DNA of 17,943 nt from Gemmatimonadota bacterium (GTDB taxonomy: Bacteria; Gemmatimonadota; Gemmatimonadetes; Gemmatimonadales; Gemmatimonadaceae). This document shows positions 15,357 through 17,943 of this stretch, one piece after another. Numbering within the stretch: the first letter of the stretch is position 1; every line of letters begins with the position of its first letter. The DNA lies in contig JAHFCS010000010.1 of assembly GCA_023249395.1 (NCBI GenBank), positions 1 through 17,943 of the forward strand, written 5' to 3'. The position numbers and the translations under genes were made by a program. A model generated the notes under the pieces. The model did not search any database. It was not told the origin of the DNA and saw nothing but the letters and a program-made list of their open reading frames with translations.

Positions 15357-15686
15357 TTGACTCAGGCCGTGGATGTCATGCAGGGTACGCTGGATCTGCT
15401 CATTCTCAAGGCGTTATCGGTGGCGCCTGTGCATGCCTGGGGAATCAGCAATCGCATTCAACAGATGTCGCGGGACGTATTCCGGATCGGACAAGGGTCC
15501 CTTTATCCAGCTGTTCATGGATTCGAGAATCGCGGTTGGGTTACGTCGTACTGGCGGACCACCGAGAACAATCGGATAGCGAGGTACTACGAGCTCACCG
15601 CGGCCGGAAGACACGCGCTGGCTGATGAGCTCGCGCGTTGGCGCCACTACACCAGCGCAGTAGACCTCGTCATCGACGGGCAGTAG
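15357..15686 (+). CDS. PadR-family transcriptional regulator
   Basis: This 109-residue regulator has the PadR winged-helix pattern: MQGTLDLLILKALSVAPVHAWGI (helix 1-2), then the recognition region RIGQGSLYPAVHGFENRGWV, then the wing ending RYYELTAAGRHAL. It is close to the usual length for the short PadR subgroup. The start is TTG at 15357, supported by AGGAGA eight bases upstream; an ATG at 15378 lacks such a site. PadR proteins are dimeric repressors that often control themselves and a divergent transporter or detoxification operon and release DNA on binding a small phenolic or drug-like molecule. Here the divergent operon encodes the barrel, haloperoxidase-like protein and AhpD-like proteins, which are its likely targets. 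Its 3' end overlaps the convergent flavoprotein gene by 17 bases. Confidence 0.93.
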   Translation: MTQAVDVMQGTLDLLILKALSVAPVHAWGISNRIQQMSRDVFRIGQGSLYPAVHGFENRGWVTSYWRTTENNRIARYYELTAAGRHALADELARWRHYTSAVDLVIDGQ

Positions 15687-15876
15687 AAGCGGGCACCTTC
15701 GAAAGAAGCCGGCCTTGACTCGCCAGGATCTTCTTCTGGTTCTTTATGATCGCCTGTTGGTTCCGTATGATCCTCGACTGATTGCGGAGCAACAGCACAA
15801 GCCGATCCTGATTCCGCAGGATCTTCTTTTGATTCGTGATGATCGTCTGTTGATTCCTGAGCGTCGCCTGTGCCAT
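15670..15876 (-). CDS. 68-residue Asn-Gln heptad-repeat coiled-coil protein, in-frame internal start
   Basis: ATG 15876 lies in the frame of the flavoprotein gene. It is preceded by AGGAAAGGA with an optimal spacing of seven bases, which is better than the site before the flavoprotein itself. The product begins MAQATLRNQQ and is almost wholly a helical repeat of the form N-Q-x-x-(I/L/V)-(I/L/V)-x. Asn lies at residues 8, 15, 22, 32, 39 and 46, with Ser at 53, so the period is seven with one ten-residue step. It is rich in Arg and Lys and should form a basic coiled coil with Asn in core positions. It could be a free small protein, a tail of the flavoprotein through direct readthrough, or both. 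A fusion of two once-separate genes is the simplest history, because the catalytic domain ends shortly before this point. I do not recognise a named family. Confidence 0.6.
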   Translation of the reverse strand: MAQATLRNQQTIITNQKKILRNQDRLVLLLRNQSRIIRNQQAIIKNQKKILASQGRLLSKVPASTARR

Positions 15877-17520
15877 TGGATGTTCCTTTCCTGGGAGAGG
15901 TCGTAGTGACTCGTGAGAACCTACCTGCGGCGACATACCGCGCAACGCCGGCAACGCCCCAACGAGCTGATCGCGACTCATCCCGAGGAGTGCGTGTCGC
16001 TCGATGAGTACGTCGAAGTCAACCGGGTAAAGATTCCGCCTCTGAACGTCCGCAAGTCCGGCAATGTTACGCTCCGCGATTGCGTGCGCCACCCAATCGG
16101 CGAAGCCTTGGCGGTCATCCACGGTGCCAACGTCCCATCGACTTCGCGTGATCTGTCTGAGCCGACGCAGGCTCTCGCGCGGCAACGGCTCCAACACTGC
16201 GTCACCCACGCCGAGAAATCCGTTCCACGCCAGGGATTCCTCCGGCGCGAGTCGCTGACTGACCTCGGCGAACGACACGGTCGCGAAATAGAGCATCGCC
16301 TGCGCGGCGAACAGATCAAAGTGCGTCATTGCCTCGTACGCGCCGGCGACGAGAAGGTCGATCTGATCCGCTTCCGCACTGAGCACCGCGTCGTACCGGG
16401 CGAGCACTTCCCGGTCGGGCACGCGTCGCCGGTGTGCAGCGGATTCGAAGGCGAGCGCAAGTCGCTCGACGGCACGAAGACTCCAGGCGATCCCGGTCGA
16501 GAACAGTGGATCGACGAACGCGTATGCGTGCGGCAAGAGCGCCCACCGCTCCCCCACCGCGCGCGTGAGGCGATGTTGAATGCGGGACCGAAATACGAGC
16601 GGCATGAGCGGTCTGGCGTCGGCGAACGCACGCGCCAGAGTGGGATAGCGGTCGAGCAATGTGTGCCAGAGAGTTTCGGCGTCAGCAGTCCCCGACACCT
16701 TCAACTCGGCGAGGCCGCGCGATGTGAGCGCAAATCCCGCACTCGTCACTCCGTGGTCGAACCGAAGACTGTACATCCAGCCTTCGTCGATCAGATGATG
16801 CACCGCGGCCCAATCGTCGGGATATGGACCTTCCGGCAGACCGGGGACGACTTCGCTCATCGGGCGCACGCCGCTGAAGTGGCTTAAGACAATCGCTGAA
16901 CGTGTCTCGGTGCGGTCCAGGCCTGACGGAATCGAGAGCTGGCGCGCCAGGAAGCCGCCTGGCCCCGACGCATCGATAACGAATTTTGCGTGGAGGTCGA
17001 ATATCCTTCCATTCCGTCGCCCGGCGAGTACCACTCCACTCGACGTGACGTTCGCGCTGGTCAGTTCGACTCGGTCGCGATAGTCCACTCCCGCGGCGAT
17101 CGCCTGGCGAACAAGATGATGATCGACATCGGAGCGGAGCCAGTGCGAATCGGCGACAGCATCGTTCGGACTGGCTGCGATGAGGAGTCGTTCCGAATCG
17201 AATCCACGATTGACGAATGGCTGGCCGGGGTGATGCCGGTAGAAGGTAAATCCACGTTTCAGCCCGCGGCGAATGTCGGGGAAGTGCTCGAGCCAGCGTC
17301 CGTGCGCTGCCAGACGGTAGCAGTCCACCAGCCCATACCGGCGCGCGAGTCGCTCAAGGGACAGATTGGCCAGCGGAGTAGAGGATTCGCCGATCGCGAA
17401 GCGTGGATGAGTGCCACCCTCGAGGAGCACGACGTCGTAGCCGAGCACCGCGAGCACGCGAGCTATGAGCGATCCCGCAAATCCGCTTCCAACAATTGCG
17501 ACCTCACATCGCTGAATCAC
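15670..17520 (-). CDS. FAD-dependent halogenase-superfamily protein with C-terminal Asn-Gln heptad-repeat tail
   Basis: This 616-residue protein starts with GTG 17520 (MIQRCEVAIVGSGFAG). The FAD-binding GSGFAG is at 11-16, and the FAIGESSTP element at 41-49 matches the GES-type motif of flavin-dependent halogenases. FVIDASGPGGFLA (180-192) and DPLFSTGIAWSL near 335-350 are further superfamily landmarks. The halogenase GWxWxIP region is replaced by GWMYSLRF (247-254), so true halogenation is doubtful; monooxygenase or dehydrogenase activity is also possible. The start overlaps the radical SAM stop as GTGA, so the two are translationally coupled. Residues 549-616 form an unusual coiled-coil tail with its own internal ribosome binding site; see the separate entry. 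The catalytic domain alone (548 residues) is the usual length for the family. The 3' end overlaps PadR by 17 bases. Confidence 0.87.
   Translation of the reverse strand: MIQRCEVAIVGSGFAGSLIARVLAVLGYDVVLLEGGTHPRFAIGESSTPLANLSLERLARRYGLVDCYRLAAHGRWLEHFPDIRRGLKRGFTFYRHHPGQPFVNRGFDSERLLIAASPNDAVADSHWLRSDVDHHLVRQAIAAGVDYRDRVELTSANVTSSGVVLAGRRNGRIFDLHAKFVIDASGPGGFLARQLSIPSGLDRTETRSAIVLSHFSGVRPMSEVVPGLPEGPYPDDWAAVHHLIDEGWMYSLRFDHGVTSAGFALTSRGLAELKVSGTADAETLWHTLLDRYPTLARAFADARPLMPLVFRSRIQHRLTRAVGERWALLPHAYAFVDPLFSTGIAWSLRAVERLALAFESAAHRRRVPDREVLARYDAVLSAEADQIDLLVAGAYEAMTHFDLFAAQAMLYFATVSFAEVSQRLAPEESLAWNGFLGVGDAVLEPLPRESLRRLRQITRSRWDVGTVDDRQGFADWVAHAIAERNIAGLADVQRRNLYPVDFDVLIERHALLGMSRDQLVGALPALRGMSPQVGSHESLRPLPGKEHPMAQATLRNQQTIITNQKKILRNQDRLVLLLRNQSRIIRNQQAIIKNQKKILASQGRLLSKVPASTARR
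15715..15855 (-). repeat. degenerate 21-bp tandem repeats encoding the NQxxIIx heptads
   Basis: Seven imperfect units, read on the minus strand, each encode one heptad starting Asn-Gln (Ser-Gln in the last). The third unit is 30 bases instead of 21. On the plus strand the repeat appears as recurring TGATTC and TGATGATCGTCTG-like strings. Divergence between units indicates old expansion rather than recent slippage. Confidence 0.7.
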
Positions 17521-17943
17521 CGCGCGTTACACACCGGGCAAACGATCGGGGCTTCAGCGCGGCCTGTCGCGTTGAGGCGACGCAGGCGATCGATGCGCAT
17601 CGAGCTACACTCGGCGCACGCGGGTAGACGCCCCGTATCCCAAAGGTCGGCTGTGACAACGGTGGGCGCGAATTGAAGACAGCGGTCGAGCACAGCTTCC
17701 AAATGCGAAAGTGTCGGCGGCGTGAAGTGGCCGAGTGACTCGAGGCGCTCCAGCTCGCCATTGCCGGCGCGTACCGGAATGATCGACACCACCGCCGCAC
17801 CATGCTGCGCTGCGTATTCGACCGTGCGCACTGTCCATTCGACCGATTCGGTGGCCGGAACGTACGGCACGCCGAGGAGCACGAAGACACGCAGGTCCAT
17901 GTCGTTGTCGCAAAGAAAGCGCGCTGCCTTGTCGAACCGCGCC
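17517..17943 (-). CDS. radical SAM protein, C-terminal part (N-terminus off the right edge)
   Basis: The frame is open from the right edge (ARFDKAARFLCDN) to the TGA at 17517. About 141 residues are visible. The stretch MDLRVFVLLGVPYVPATESVEW, followed by AAVVSIIPVRAGNGELERL and later FTPPTLSHLEAVLDR, matches the C-terminal half of a family of elp3-like radical SAM proteins (family known to me only in general terms). The iron-sulfur CxxxCxxC motif would be in the missing N-terminal part. The C-terminus has two CxxC-type pairs (CAEC and CPVC), suggesting a zinc or second iron-sulfur site. The stop overlaps the flavoprotein start by four bases (GTGA), so the pair is translationally coupled and probably acts in one pathway, perhaps tailoring a small molecule or a modified cofactor. 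An ATG at 17900 is internal and is not the start. Confidence 0.75.
   Translation of the reverse strand, partial: ARFDKAARFLCDNDMDLRVFVLLGVPYVPATESVEWTVRTVEYAAQHGAAVVSIIPVRAGNGELERLESLGHFTPPTLSHLEAVLDRCLQFAPTVVTADLWDTGRLPACAECSSMRIDRLRRLNATGRAEAPIVCPVCNAR

Noticed and set aside
15913..16887. A 324-codon plus-strand open frame
   Set aside because: It is antisense to the flavoprotein, whose frame has clear FAD motifs. The plus-strand product is a polar, Arg/Glu-rich shadow with no domain.

Overview
This is GC-rich DNA with tightly packed genes and no gene-free stretch longer than 150 bases. Several features suggest a Gram-negative soil or sediment bacterium of the Gemmatimonadota/Acidobacteriota kind: a TIGR02999-type ECF sigma factor paired with a PknB/TolB receptor kinase, two ASPIC/UnbV repeat proteins, a stand-alone TonB-plug lipoprotein, and a PadR regulator of the type common in those phyla. 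The phylum is inferred from gene content only. No rRNA, tRNA, insertion sequence, integrase or CRISPR array was seen.

Layout. (A) 1-6980: a divergent redox/surface block. On the minus strand, a membrane cytochrome b/pentaheme cytochrome c is followed after 13 bases by an FG-GAP/ASPIC-UnbV/TPR protein that runs off the left edge. On the plus strand, a second FG-GAP/ASPIC-UnbV protein is followed by an RnfD/NqrB-like membrane protein. (B) 6994-11139: a TonB-plug lipoprotein (minus) diverges from an ECF sigma factor plus Ser/Thr kinase pair (plus). (C) 11179-15248: a five-gene minus-strand run made of an outer-membrane beta-barrel-like protein, a vanadium-haloperoxidase/PAP2 lipoprotein, a histidine-rich membrane protein, a small carboxymuconolactone-decarboxylase-like protein, and an AhpD-like peroxidase-related protein. 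A PadR regulator (15357-15686, plus) diverges from this run. (D) 15670-17943: a radical SAM protein (cut by the right edge) is translationally coupled to a flavin-halogenase-superfamily protein with an unusual Asn-Gln heptad-repeat tail.

The main discovery is in block C. The last gene appears as two short frames, 11515-11757 and 11179-11466, because an in-frame TGA interrupts it. The TGA sits exactly at the second Cys position of the AhpD active site, Glu-x11-Cys-x2-[TGA]-x3-His. The frame stays open on both sides. Eleven bases after the TGA there is a perfect GC hairpin with a GGUC apical loop, the same spacing and loop as the E. coli formate dehydrogenase SECIS. I therefore annotate one 192-residue selenoprotein with a CxxU active site rather than two genes or a pseudogene. 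The operon may handle peroxide or halogen oxidants in the envelope, with the PadR protein as likely local regulator. That functional link is inference.

Other points of interest are the Asn-Gln coiled-coil tail, which has its own strong internal ribosome binding site; a palindromic TTGCGCAA that could serve as the -35 box in both directions between PadR and the operon; and a decayed internal duplication in the vanadium haloperoxidase.
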